A stretch of DNA of 64,000 nucleotides from Quercus robur (taxonomy: Eukaryota > Streptophyta > Magnoliopsida > Fagales > Fagaceae), in the NCBI RefSeq assembly GCF_932294415.1, contig NC_065544.1, positions 24,279,351 to 24,343,350 of the forward strand. The letters run 5' to 3'. Below are positions 1-12,692 of the stretch, one piece after another. The notes beneath the pieces are model-generated. The model was not told where the DNA came from. It made no database searches and worked only from the letters and a program-made list of their open reading frames with translations. How positions within the stretch are numbered: the stretch's first letter is position 1; each line of letters opens with the position of its first letter. The position numbers and the translations under genes are program-made.

Positions 1-48
1 TATAGTGAAGCACCATATCAGAGTAGGTTAGACTCTACAAAATGACAC

Positions 49-50
<2 letters not shown>

Positions 51-104
<54 letters not shown>
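51..104. repeat. Poly-T tract
   Basis: Uninterrupted run of about 54 T. Nothing around it identifies a source element; it may be the reverse-strand tail of a retroposon. Confidence 0.9.
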
Positions 105-163
105 CATGATTGAAACAATTACAAATGTTTCAAATAAAGTAATAGTTCTGATAATATATATAA

Positions 164-265
<102 letters not shown>

Positions 266-267
266 TA

Positions 268-589
268 GTGTGTGTTTGGGTTCGACTTAAGTTGCGTTGC
301 GTTTCTTGTTCCTGCGTTTCTATTTTTTTTTTTTTTTTTTTTTTTTCACGCGTTTTGTTTTGGAGTAATGCGGTTACTGTTCATTGAACAGTAACCGCAA
401 ATATTGACTTTCTGTAGTGAACAGTGCACATATGCACTGTTCACGGACCCACAAATTACACTTTTCAGCAACTTTTTCATTAAAAATGGGTCCCACGGTA
501 CTATTCACACATTTAAAAATTATTTTACTACAGTGTTTTCAGTTTTCAATTTTCAGTTTCAGCAAAATAAGTTCTATCCAAACACACCC
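268..589. mobile_element. PIF/Harbinger-type MITE (322 bp)
   Basis: The terminal repeats GTGTGTGTTTGG (left) and CCAAACACACCC (right) match at 11 of 12 positions as inverted repeats. Both sides carry the trinucleotide TTA (265-267 and 590-592), the 3-bp target duplication typical of PIF/Harbinger elements. The interior has no coding capacity. It holds two perfect palindromes (370-398 and 417-444) and a poly-T tract. A second, shorter relative lies near 6178-6219. A Harbinger transposase gene about 1.3 kb away could mobilise such elements, but I have not matched their ends. Confidence 0.7.
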
Positions 590-592
590 TTA

Positions 593-1927
<1,335 letters not shown>

Positions 1928-3436
1928 ATGGATTTGCTAAACGACTCATCTGATTCCCAGCACCAGTAAGTTTCTATACTTTCCCCTCTAGATGTGAATA
2001 TACAATTTGTAGAAATCTTAGATGAAATCATGAAAGCATATACTTAGGATTGTTAATTTAGCCTACATTTTTATTTTTATTTTACTAACCTATGTATTAT
2101 AGTATCACATTAGTATTTGTACATATGCAGGGACAATGACTTCGACCTAAGCGACGACATTGTACTCGCAGAATATATAGCAGGGTGTTCATATGCAGTT
2201 TACGTGAATACCTATATGACCAAAATACCATTGCATACGAATATACAAAGTGGGTATGAATGGGTACAGTATACATTAACTAGAAATGAGGAGAAATGTC
2301 GAAGAAATTTTAGAATGTCAAGCCATGTGTTTGGACAACTGTGTAATACATTGCGCCAGTATGGATATAACGGTACCAAAAGAATTTGCTTGGAAGAGTC
2401 TTTGGCAATAACATTGGTGGTACTTGGTCATGCTGATGGTAACAGATGGGTACAGGAAAGATTTCAGCAATTGTTAGCCACCGTTATGGCACCGGACATT
2501 ATCAAGCCTGTTGATCGTACATTTCAAGATGTGCCACAACATATTCAGCATTCAAGTTGATATTGGCCACATTTCAAGGTGCTTTCTGAATTTGGTATCT
2601 TCACTTGATTTTATTCAATTATCTTTATGGTTATACCATGTATTTAATTTCACATTTGATTTTTGTTGCACTGGTTAGGATTGCATTGGTGCGATTGATG
2701 GGGTCCACATCTCCATGGTCATACCAGATGAGGAGCAACACCCGTACTATGGCAGGAAGGGGATCACCACAACAAATTGCATGTGCGCGTGTGACTTTGA
2801 CATGAAATTCACATTCGCATGTGTTGGATGGGAAGGGTCAGCGCAAGACACGAGGATTTTTTTAAGCTGCCTCAATAATGAGAGTGACAACTTCCCAAAA
2901 GCTCCAGCTGGTTAGTAAATATGCAGTTTAATTACAGTATTAAAGTATGTATTAATGTAGTGAAAATGCTAATGTAATAAACGTTTTCATCTATAGAAAA
3001 GTATTATCTTGTTGATTCAGGATACCCTATGAAGAAAGGGTTCCTTGCACCATATAAGGGGGAGAGGTACCACATCCCCGAATTTCAGCCTTATGAAGTG
3101 CTGCATTGTCCAGAGAACAGATTTAATTATCTCCATTTGTCACTCCGTTCGGTCATAGAACGAACTTTTGGAGTTTGGAAGAATAAATGGAAAATTTTGA
3201 GAAATATGCTAGGGAAGAGTATACATAGTCAATCGAAAATCATTGTTGCTACAATGGTTCTTCACAATTTCGTTAGAGTACATGAGATAAACAATAATGT
3301 TAATAGTTCTAGATATACAGGGGGCGAGAGAGGTCATTACGATGCCGTGGCACATGCAATCTCAATCTTGGACGAACCTGAGATGAAACAAGTTCGTGAC
3401 AATATCACAGCATCGATATGTGCAGACGATAATTGA
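1928..3436 (+). pseudogene. PIF/Harbinger transposase (ALP1/HARBI1-like), one nonsense codon
   Basis: DDE nuclease that cuts and pastes PIF/Harbinger transposons; domesticated relatives are plant ALP1 and animal HARBI1. Four exons can be read with GT-AG borders: 1928-1965, 2131-2578, 2679-2910 and 2997-3436. The start ATG at 1928 opens a short acidic N-terminus. Exon 2 carries the helical N-terminal region. Exon 3 has the first catalytic Asp in GAIDGVH and the second in QDTR. Exon 4 has the catalytic Glu in VIERTFGVWK and the C-terminal VLHNF motif. Two defects stand out: TGA at 2558-2560, where the family has Arg before YWP (probably CGA to TGA), and loss of about 13-15 residues after ERFQ in exon 2. 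The rest is well preserved, so the copy is fairly young. The Myb-like partner ORF of these elements was not found. Confidence 0.85.
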
Positions 3437-3847
3437 GTATGGTGACTATTATTTTTGTCACAATAGAAATTTAGTGTGGTTGAAAATACCATTGACATTA
3501 TGGAAATTTTTTTGTGGGGACCAAATTGGACAGTTCACAAACTTCAATATTGTATTACCATTTTTTGTTATATTGTTGGTAAGCACAACTGAGGGCTCAC
3601 AAAACTTGATTGTAATACCATTGCAGCATGCATTTGTATATAATCGTTACACGTGAAACTCATGGGTATTGCAACAGTAGATGTCAAGATTACAAGGGGC
3701 TTATAAATAGACCCCAATCTTATTTGAACAAGAGATAAACAATACTAGAAAACATAAAACCCATTTGTATACAGGAGAGAGTATAGCTTCAACATAATTA
3801 AGATTGTACTCTTTCTACATATGCAGCAACCTAGCTTTGGGTCACAG

Positions 3848-4468
3848 AGTACCATTACATAGCAAAGCATAACGCCTAGTTAAAACTGCATGAAAAAAGC
3901 CATCAACTTCCTTTGTAAGAAGATCTATAGTCCCTGTGGAAGTCCCTCTGCTCTCCTTGACAAATCTGAAACGGAATTTTGGAATGCTTCCACTTTAATA
4001 GGGTCCACACCACCTTGGATCATGGGATACAATTTCTTTACACTTGTATCAACTGTTTCGAGCTTTTTCAAAACTGTAAATCTTCCACTTGAATATAAAT
4101 TTCTAATTTCGCTATTAATGCTAGTTTGCAAACCGGTAAAAGCTTGAGCCCACAAAACCCTTTGTCATCAACATTCAAATTAAACAACTCTATTGCAGAA
4201 CCAGAGAAGGGTGAAGAAAAGACATTGCAGATAAATACCATCTCCACCTTAACCCCATACATAGCACACATTAAAACCTTCCCTTTGGCTGAGTTCGTAA
4301 CCTTGTCCTTTGGGTTAAGCTTTCTCAGCCTCCCACCCAAGGTTTCCTCAAAATTGTTCAACAGTAAAAGAGGCCTTTTAGACAAATTGCAACCCTTGGG
4401 TGATATCATCCGGAAAGGATTTCCAAAACGGAAGAAGGGATGGGGTAAGTCATGTGGACGACTCATGT
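3848..4468 (-). pseudogene. BPS1-like protein pseudogene
   Basis: Resembles plant BYPASS1 (BPS1)-family proteins, which restrain a root-derived mobile signal. On the minus strand the N-terminus begins at about 4466 with MSRPHD and continues with NPFRMISPKG and FEETL.GRLRKLNPKDK, all typical of the family. The next segment jumps to KVLM.AMYGVKV and FSGSAIELF, so the central part (roughly 70-80 residues of the usual protein) is missing. A frameshift near 4141-4155 moves the frame to WAQAFTGLQTSINSEIRNLYSSG and on to GLPQGL. After that a small 2-nt shift near 3935 is needed to read the terminal LLTKEVDGFF-like end. No intron is seen in the coding part, as in real BPS1 genes. Internal deletion plus two shifts make it non-functional. 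Confidence 0.75.
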
Positions 4469-4479
4469 CAATGAATTAA

Positions 4480-6040
4480 CTGCACAAGAAAGTTAAAACG
4501 TGCAGGGATGACATTAGAAAAAGCATCAGAAAAACCATAAGACAAAGCACCAATTTCCTGCACCATATGAAAATAATTAATACAATTCAGCATTTTTGCT
4601 TGCAGCATAAACAATTCCTTGACACAACAGCAGGAAAGTAATCATTTCAGTAAAGATGTTTCTACCCAAACACCTACCTATGGATAATAACTAGAACCAA
4701 ACAGAATACTTCTAGAACTATAAACATAAGTGCAATTATCATTATGAACTATAAAAGTAGAGATTTTTTATTTTTCAGATTTAATAACTCACCATCAGGA
4801 AACAACAACAACAACAACAACCATGCCATCTCAGCAATATAATTAAGCTACAGACTAATCCCTTGACTTCCTTCAAATCATATTCATACAACAGATCTAG
4901 ATCCCATAATTTCCATTTTCACAGGGGTACTCTCATGAACCCAGCTTTCAAGAGCAAAACCAAAACCAAAAAATTGAAAGAGAAGTCTTCCCTTCTCTTC
5001 TCCTACATTTGTTACAAATTTACAGCAAATAATTAAAAAAGAATTAAAAATAAAAATAAAAACAATGAAGACCCAAAACACAAACCCTGTGCTTGGTATA
5101 ATTATACATCAACAGCAAAAGGTTTAAACTTTCAACCATAAATCCCTTGCATCCAAACATATACCATCAGAAATTAAAACAGGGCTTTCATTATTAACCA
5201 TAACTATTTGTGTCACAACTTGAAGGTCCATGTTCAAGATTTAGAAAAGAATATAGAGATTACATTATCAACTACTGATATCAAACAAATTCATAATTTT
5301 GCTGGTAAGACAATAACACATGCAAACCCCCAATTGACAATTCAGCTCAGTTATGATGCCATTCGCAATCAAAAGGGAAAGGAAGAATGCTAATTTTTTG
5401 TAGTAAAAAAAAAAAACTTGTCATGCCAGTTGACAGTTGCAAAATTTTTAAAAGCATGACTGAATTGCAACTGTCAAATCTGTATGAGAGTAAAATTTTC
5501 TACACAGGGCTGCTTCTTGGAAACAAAATAATAAAAGTAGGCACTCAAGGAATCCATGGATCCCAATCCGAAAGACAGCAATAAAAAAAAAAAAGGGTCA
5601 ACTGACCCAGATTAGGCCAATCTGACCCAAAAATTTCCTCTGGATGTTACGAGAAAAAAAAAAAAAAAAACAGCTAACAAACTTTTAGGTGCTATTTATT
5701 TCTTGACACCTGAGATTGTGTAATTCATAAACACATACCCAAAAAATAATAACTCAGCTAACAATCTTTGGGATTGTGTAATTCATTACCTCACAAGTTT
5801 CAAGAGCTTTGTGGGGAAGAAGGAATGGGTCAGGTGGGCTATGGCTGTGAATCGTGTCATTGCTGTTCTGATGCGATATCCCTGTTCTGAAGGAAGAGTA
5901 CACGCCGACGTTGGACTGGGGTTCTCTTCTTTAGTAATCGAATTTCTCACCTGAGCTCTTTGCCGGCATCGGACCGATGCAGGTCTTCTCTGGTGGGCGT
6001 GGAACTCTCTGAGGCGTTACCTAGGGTATAGTGAGGAGTG
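4480..6040. other. Non-coding; possible 5' untranslated exon and intron of the BPS1-like locus
   Basis: No supported coding gene. On the minus strand a GC-richer block at about 5955-6040 ends in a good splice donor (CTCAG|GTGAGA at about 5954), which could be a 5' untranslated exon joined by a long intron to the BPS1-like coding part. This is inference from layout only. Short open frames at 5208-5584 have no recognised homology. Confidence 0.25.
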
Positions 6041-6177
6041 AATGAAGGAAAGGAAAAAAGAGTTTAATTTTGGTATTTATATGCTACAATGTTTTCAGTT
6101 CCGCTACAGTATCCACGTTTGGTTTTTTTCATTTGCGTTTTTTCCACTTAATTGCTACAGTGTTTTCAGTAATAAGT

Positions 6178-6219
6178 TTTCAGTTTCAGCAAAATAAGTT
6201 CTATCCAAACAGACCCTAA
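6178..6219. mobile_element. Fragment of Harbinger-type MITE
   Basis: The 3' end of the same MITE family as 268-589: the stretch TTTCAGCAAAATAAGTTCTA followed by TCCAAACA.ACCC is shared with positions 554-589. The left end is not recognisable, so this is a truncated or diverged copy. Confidence 0.5.
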
Positions 6220-6616
6220 GTTAGTACTCTGCATAAAAGAAAGTGTGCACCAACATTCAGGTGGCCTAATTGATAAGAAATCAAGTCAACAAATCTCAAG
6301 ACTTAGGTTCGAACTTCAACAATTAATTATGAGATCCTCAAAAAAGAAAGCGGTTAAGGAGTAATTATGATCACGCCCAAATAGGGAAGTTACATTAATT
6401 GTCCTCTAACCATTTTTTATTTACCCAAAAAAAATTTTAAAAATAAAAGAAGGTGCACAATGTTTCTGACGCCTATAAGATGTTATTGCAAGTCTGCCAT
6501 ATTCATGTTTAGCAAAAAAAGTCTGCCATATTCATTTTTCATCATGGTTGGGGATACTTGGATAAGAGGATCTAGAAGTACAGCAAAAAATAAATACGGC
6601 CGTACCAATCGATCCC

Positions 6617-6617
<1 letters not shown>

Positions 6618-6651
<34 letters not shown>
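6618..6651. repeat. (AT)n microsatellite
   Basis: About 17 AT units. A likely length-polymorphic marker. Confidence 0.9.
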
Positions 6652-6655
<4 letters not shown>

Positions 6656-6730
6656 TCATTTATAAAACTTTTAGAAAGAAGAAATGATGGCACTAACTTT
6701 TACCTATTTTTTACCAATAACAATTGATTA

Positions 6731-6755
6731 GATTTTTTTTTTTTTTTTTTTTTTT
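6731..6755. repeat. Poly-T tract
   Basis: Run of about 25 T bordering a GC-rich block (6780-6920) made of variants of CCGACACC and GCCGA. The GC-rich block is open in two frames but matches no family I know. Confidence 0.8.
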
Positions 6756-7090
6756 CTGGTGAATATTGGGGTGAGCAAAACGTTGCCGGTGCCGACTCAA
6801 CCGACCAGCGCCGATGACACCGTCCCGACACCAGCGCCGACCGATTGAGTCAAGGCCGGCGTTCGGAGGGCGAAGACCGTTCCGATGCCGGTGTGGGGCG
6901 GTCATCGGATCGCAGCAGCCTCCACCGATCTACACCGAACCAAACCGACACCAGTTTGAGTTCTCCCCCACTTTCGATACGGCGTCATTTCACAGGTTTT
7001 GATTTTAAATTTTTTTAATGAAACGACGTCGTATGGGTTGGGTGGTATTAAAAAAAAAACCAAAACGGTGCGTTTTCATTCTGAAAGGGG

Positions 7091-7227
7091 TATAAATTCA
7101 TTCTTAACGGTCTGAAGATTCTTTAACTCTCTCTCTCTCGGTCTCGCCTAACGAAGTGACACTCGCCTGACGCAGCGACGCCTGGCCTGAGCTCTCGCCG
7201 TCGCTCACCAGTCACGGCAAACCAACG
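7091..7227 (+). promoter_or_regulatory. Putative promoter and 5' untranslated exon of cyclin L
   Basis: TATAAA at 7091-7096 is followed by a CT-rich leader (CTCTCTCTC at about 7130) and a GC-rich untranslated exon that ends in a good donor, ACCAACG|GTAAGG, at 7227/7228. The matching acceptor would be TTTTGTAG at about 11159, leaving a 36-nt second leader exon before the ATG at 11196. The intron would be about 3.9 kb. Plant cyclin L genes are known to have a 5' leader intron, but linking this block to the gene is inference. Confidence 0.45.
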
Positions 7228-7359
7228 GTAAGGCTTTAACTCTCTTTTTTTATGAAGTTGGTTTTCATTTGTTGGCCTGAGCTCTCTAAGTCGGTCTCGC
7301 CTTTCGTGTTTTGTTTTGTTTGTTTGTTTGTCTGTTTTTATTTATTTTTTATTTTTTTA

Positions 7360-7740
7360 TGAAGTTGGTTTTCATTTGTTTGTTTAAGCATGAATGATTA
7401 AGTTGGTTTGATTGAGTTTGGGAAAGCATGAATGTGTTCGGGTTTTGTTTTTTATTTTTATGAAGTTGGTTTTCATTTGTTTGGGAAAGCATGAATGATT
7501 AAGTTGGTTTGATTGAGTTTGGGAAAGCATGAATGTGTTCGGGTTTTGTTTTTTATTTTTATGAAGTTGGTTTTCATTTGTTTGGGAAAGCATGAATGAT
7601 TAAGTTGGTTTGATTGAGTTTGGGAAAGCATGAATGTGTTCGGGTTTTGTTTTTTATTTTTATGAAGTTGGTTTTCATTTGTTTGGGAAAGCATGAATGA
7701 TTAAGTTGGTTTGATTTAGTTTGGGAAAGCATGAATGTCT
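7360..7740. repeat. 101-bp tandem repeat, nearly four units
   Basis: The word TGAAGTTGGTTTTCATTTG recurs at 7360, 7461, 7562 and 7663, an exact 101-bp spacing; a further partial copy lies near 7253. Each unit holds two internal copies of AAGCATGAATG. The first three units are almost identical, so the expansion is recent. It sits at the 5' end of the proposed first intron of cyclin L. Open frames on the minus strand through the array are by-products of the repeat. Confidence 0.92.
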
Positions 7741-8058
7741 TTGGGTTATAACTAACTTACCTTAATATGTATTAAGTAACTTACTTTAGTCCCACTTACT
7801 TTAATATGTCTTAACTAACTTACTTTAATATGTGTCACAGTCTACTAAGTACTAACTACTAAGTACTACTAACCTTTTTTTTTCTTCCTCAGCATTTTAA
7901 TTTTTGAGGGAGACAGAGATTGAGTTGTTTTTGGTAGAAATTAAAGTTTTTCCCATCCATTGTGTTGATAAATGGATGGGTGAGCATGTGCATGTGAACA
8001 GCATAGCGAATGGGCAAAAGGGTTGGGTCCACTTCATTAATTGGACTGTTTTGAGTTT

Positions 8059-8155
8059 TCGTTTTTGTTTTTGATAATTCGATTGTTGGGGGAGGGGGAT
8101 TTGAACCTTGGATCGCTCTGTAGGAAACACCAGCAGCTGCCAGTTGAGCTACAAC
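8059..8155 (-). mobile_element. tRNA-derived SINE (minus)
   Basis: On the minus strand the element starts GGTTGTAGCTCAACTGGCAG (box A), then has GGTTCAAATCC (box B) followed by CCCTCCCCC and an A-rich tail. It is flanked by a perfect 13-bp target duplication, CTGTTTTGAGTTT, at 8046-8058 and 8156-8168. Architecture and duplication fit an Au-like plant SINE. It lies in the proposed first intron of cyclin L. Confidence 0.85.
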
Positions 8156-8597
8156 CTGTTTTGAGTTTGAGAGTGAATATAGGGAAATTGCCTTGAGGAT
8201 GTGTATTGTCTTTGGGTTTATTGAGCAAACTAGAGAAGGAAGTGGACAGATCCCTTGAGTTATGGTGCTGTAATGTCTTTGGAAATATTAGGATTTTAAG
8301 TTTTCATGGGCTGGTTGAGGACAAAGTCCATAGTAAGATATATGTTTGAGCTGTAACTCTTAATTGGATGTGAGTTGCACTTGTAACTATTGGATGTTGG
8401 GAGGCCTATGGTCCTTTTTATAGTGTTTTTTAGTGTCATCAGGGTTGTCATTATGGTACACAAACATGGTTTTTTTTATTCCCTTTTAAAGCTCTCCAAC
8501 AATGCATAAAATGGGTCTTTAAGAGACCAAAAAATTGGCCTTGTTGTGGTAAAGCTTGGGCATTTTGAAATACTTTTTTAATGTTATTAAGTGAGGA

Positions 8598-8795
8598 GTT
8601 TGGTTTTTTTAGAAATATATATTTCTGGGTTCCTTAAATCAGGCTTTACTGTTTAAAGTCCAGGCCCTCCAGGGTTCAGGCCAGCATAGGTAAAATAATT
8701 TTGAAAAATTAACCTAAGCTGTGGAAATCTTATTTTGGAGGTTTAAGGATTGGTTAGTTTAATATGTAAAGATTGGGTTTTGGTTTCTATTTAGT
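8598..8795. repeat. Inverted-duplication block paired with 63803-64000
   Basis: This 198-bp block in the proposed cyclin L intron 1 reappears in reverse complement at 63803-64000 with few differences. It continues the long inverted duplication described for 16179-20936. The match is cut off by the window end, so it probably extends upstream towards the cyclin L promoter in the other copy. Confidence 0.9.
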
Positions 8796-9404
8796 TCAAT
8801 CATGTGGTTGAGCCATTGAGGTTTATGGTGGACAAAAAGTGGAGTTTGGGTGGTGCCTTGGACCTCTTTGGGTTTTTTTTGTTATTTATTTTTATTTTTA
8901 ATGGTTTTGAAGGGTTGAGCACATAATAGTAAGCATTATATTATATATGTATTCATGCCGTGCTTATATTTTCCTATTGAATTAATTTTCTATCACTAGA
9001 GGCATTTAACCAATCCTTAAACCTCCAAAATAAGCTAGTATACTATACCTAGGTAGAAGCCTAATATTTTATCAACCAATTTTTACTTATTAAAAAATGT
9101 AATGGCAGTTTTAGTCTTGTGCCTATTTGACATGGTTGTGCTATTCTTCATTAGGTTCTTGTTGGCATCACTTGGTTGAGCTTGGTTAGCGTTACAAAGT
9201 GAGCAGAATTTGCTGATTTAGGATTTTTTTTAAAGACATACTAGTTTTCTCAAACTTATTGTTTTCAAAGGAAATAAGAGTGCTACTTGTATTTTACCTA
9301 TCAAAAAAAAAAAGAGTGCTACTTGTATTCAAATATTATGCTAAGTATCTTGTTATTATGTGGAAGTTTTTGCAAATATACATTTTACAATGAGATCTTG
9401 TAGG

Positions 9405-9695
9405 ACGAGATAGAGGAAGACCCAAAATAACATTAGTAGAAGTAAAAAAAAAAAAAAAAAAAGACTTATCAATTAAGGAAGTAACAAAGTACGATTTCAT
9501 ACAGAATAACATTAGCGGAGTGTTTTATTTTCTATGTTGTATAATTCTTTGCGCGTTTTTCTTTCTTCTATTTTTGCATTGCACAGATTCTGGGAATTAG
9601 GTTAAATTCTCAACAACCCTAACTATTTTATTGAGGATCCATAGCCGACCCCTAAAATTTGGGATTAAGGCTTGTTGCTGTTGTTGTGATGCATG
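9405..9695 (+). mobile_element. 3' end of a LINE (L1-type), 5'-truncated
   Basis: The reading GRDRGRPKITLVEV followed by a KKDLS-like segment is the C-terminal end of plant L1 reverse transcriptase polyproteins. Downstream, ATAGCCGACCCCTAAAATTT and GGGATTAAGGCTTGTTG plus a GTTGTTGT tail is the usual 3' end of such LINEs. An A-run near 9447-9465 disrupts the frame. It is a dead-on-arrival insertion in the proposed cyclin L intron 1. Confidence 0.75.
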
Positions 9696-10623
9696 TGTTT
9701 GGTGAGGCATTTCATATGTATACATGTTTCTAAAATATTATAGCTCAATTATCTATTATTTTCTTTGTGAAATTTATTGCTCAATTTTATTCATGATGTT
9801 TTGAGAATGTATTGTAATTGGTGATTTTGAATGCTTACAAAAATCTTCATGTTGAGATGTTTCTCTTTTTAAGAAATTAATGTTTGACTATTCATTATGT
9901 TTTATAAATGGTTTGATATTTGGTCATTTTTACTTGCAATGGTATGAAAGTATAATGATATTGGAAGTATATGTTTAGGAAAGGTGTTTCCCATCGTTTT
10001 GCTCTCTTTTCTCCTAAAAATATCATTCTTCTTCCCTCATTAGTCTTTGTATTACCACCACCGCTGATTCCCTTCCAACGAGTTTAACAATGATAGGAGC
10101 TGGAGACCCACCGGGTTTGGCACATGGAATATTTGAAGTAATCTCCAATTTTTTTCAATTGGTATGCTTGATTCACATTTATACACAATTAGGTCAGAAA
10201 TAATCTAAATACAACGGAAGTTGGAAGTTGCCCTTTCAAAGGGCTGGAAAGGTTGAAACTCATGATTTTAGATTATAGGGCCAAAACCCCATGGAAGTAG
10301 TGTTTTCAAGTGTGGAATTTTTAAAATTTATTTAATGTGTATGTTAGGATGAATTTGATGATTTCATTTGCGAATTTTTGTTGTTGTGTTGATCACTTGA
10401 CACTTGGTTGCTATGAGTTGTAGTAGAATGCATTATGTTGCTGAATCCTACATAAATGTTTGTAGTAAAATTTGACTTTCTGTGGGTCACTTGAATACAT
10501 CATGAGTGTTAGAGTTAAGTTTAACCTTATGAAATGAGTGATAGAAGGCCTTAAAGACTTTTATTCAAGGTCCAGAGGTGTCTTGTTAAGTCTAAATTAA
10601 CTGAGAATAATAAGAAGGGGCGT

Positions 10624-10640
10624 GGGGGGGGGGGGGGGGG
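10624..10640. repeat. Poly-G run
   Basis: About 15-17 consecutive G in intronic sequence. Such runs are prone to sequencing error. The rest of 9700-11150 is AT-rich intron sequence with no recognised element. Confidence 0.85.
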
Positions 10641-12439
10641 TGAATTGTAAAGTCTTTTTCATCTATTGGAAATGAAGACAAACCGGATTTATTAAATTTT
10701 CCCCAAAATTAAATACAACTAAGCCGCATTAATTTCTTTTATTTCCCCCCCTTAAGTTTTTGTTAAGCACGTATATTTCTCTCTCTATGAGCGCATTAAA
10801 ACATTTAGCAGATGATTTTGTATTCTTTGTTTCCAAACTGTTTAACTAATTTACTGACAATGGAAGAAAGGGGTTAATGAAGGAAACTCTTTGGATTTTG
10901 ACAATTTTATTTTGTTTTGTGTATGTTGTTCTTGTTCGGCACAGTTTAGAGGAGTGTTTTATTTTCTTGGGTTCCATACTGGTTAACCAGTTACTAATTA
11001 AGATAGATAGGTTAGTGAAGGATCCTCTTTTGGATTTTGTGCAAACACAACTTACTTTATGGTTTTACAGTAGTTATAATTCATGTGAATTTTTGTTTCC
11101 ACTTATTGGTTTATGCATGTTAATTCTTGAGACTAAAATTTTGATTTGTTATTTTGTAGCGGTTTGTTAAAGCTTGTTGAGTTCTTACGATTAGAATGAT
11201 ATACACGGCGATTGACAACTTCTACTTAACTGATGAGGAGCTAAAGAACTCACCATCTAGGAAAGATGGTATAGATGAAGCGACTGAAACTATCTTACGA
11301 ATATATGGCTGTGATCTCATCCAAGAAAGTGGCATCTTTCTTAGACTGTATCCTGTTTTGATTTCTTTATATATTGAATATATGTTGGTATATGAAATTG
11401 TATACTTTTCCTAATTTTGTTGGTTCATTATGTTGCCTTAATCTTCTTACTTACAGACCTCAAGCTGTGGCAGGTTCTATTCCATTGTTTCTATTGCAAG
11501 AAATCATTTGCCTGCTTCAATGTGAAGGTTAAACTTTGTCTCCCATCACTCTCTTGCTGAGATATAGATAATAAACAAAGGAAAAGGAATGATTTTTATT
11601 TTTTATTTGGAAGTAAATTCATGTTCTAGTTTCATATCGATATTGCACCTCTGCTAAGTCAAATATTTGCATTGAGCTTCATTGAATTAAGGTCCATTTT
11701 CTCTGCAGAAAGTTCTATAAAACTTCTATACCTTGTTTTGCAGAAAGTTGCTGCGAGCTGTGTATGGCTTGCATCGAAGCTTGAGGAAAGTCCAAGAAAA
11801 GCAAGACAAGTCCTCATTGTTTTACACAGAATGGAATGTAGGAGGGAGAACTTACCAATAGAGCATTTGGAGATTGGTTCGCAGGTTAGGCATCCACCTT
11901 CTTTATTATGATATTACCTTGGTTTTTGTTTTTCATTTTCTTATTTGGCACAAGAATTGAGTTTTCCAAATTACTTATTTTTTATTGCCCCCCCCCTTCT
12001 TTTTGGCAACCACCAAGTATAATGTCTTTGTTGAATAGGTTTTAATTTTAGCAGTTCATGTGTATTTGCGTTTAAAATTATTATTTTTCCTCTAAAAAAA
12101 TCATTTCATTCTCAAGTTTTCCTTCTTTTCTTTTTTTTTGGTATCTTTCTAACAGAAATACCATGACCTCAAAACTGACTTGAGCAGAACAGAAAGACAT
12201 ATATTGAAAGAGATGGGATTCGTTTGTCATGTTGAACATCCTCATAAATTCATATCTAACTACCTTGCTACTCTTGAAACACCTCCAGAACTGAGGCAGG
12301 AAGCTTGGAATCTAGCAAATGATAGGTACTTCTTATAAATTAACTACTCACGGACACAAGTTATGCACTTTCTATTCTTATTGTTTGGTTATCCGTTGAA
12401 CACGAAAACTTTGCATCTAGAATTTTTATTGTTCAATTG

Positions 12440-12642
12440 GCTTTGTTTGGGAACAGCTTATTTAGCTAAAACTAAAAACTTTTTGCTAAAAATACTGTAG
12501 AAAAAGCTAAATGTTAGCTGAATAGTACAGTGAGATCCACGAATAGTACAAAAAGTGCAATAGGACTCATAAATAGTAGCAAAAATAAGCTAAAAACTCT
12601 AATAAGCTTCAACTTTCATCACTTCCCAAATACACTCTAAGT
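12440..12642. mobile_element. Short MITE-like element in cyclin L intron 4
   Basis: The ends TTTGTTTGGGAA and TTCCCAAATACACT form imperfect inverted repeats, and the interior words AGCTAAA and AATAGTAC recur. It resembles the Harbinger-type MITEs at 48087-48279 and 268-589, but I could not fix a target duplication. Confidence 0.45.
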
Positions 12643-12692
12643 GTCATTTAGTTTACATATGTATATGTTGATGTGTGGGAGCCCCTCCATGG

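Noticed and set aside
7384-7694. Overlapping minus-strand open frames with repeated peptide
   Set aside because: They are translations of the 101-bp tandem repeat; 101 is not a multiple of 3, so the peptide changes frame from unit to unit.
7360-7740. CRISPR-like array
   Set aside because: Units are contiguous with no unique spacers, and this is plant nuclear DNA.
8059-8155. tRNA gene
   Set aside because: Box A and box B are present but there is no cloverleaf; the A-rich tail and 13-bp target duplication show a SINE.
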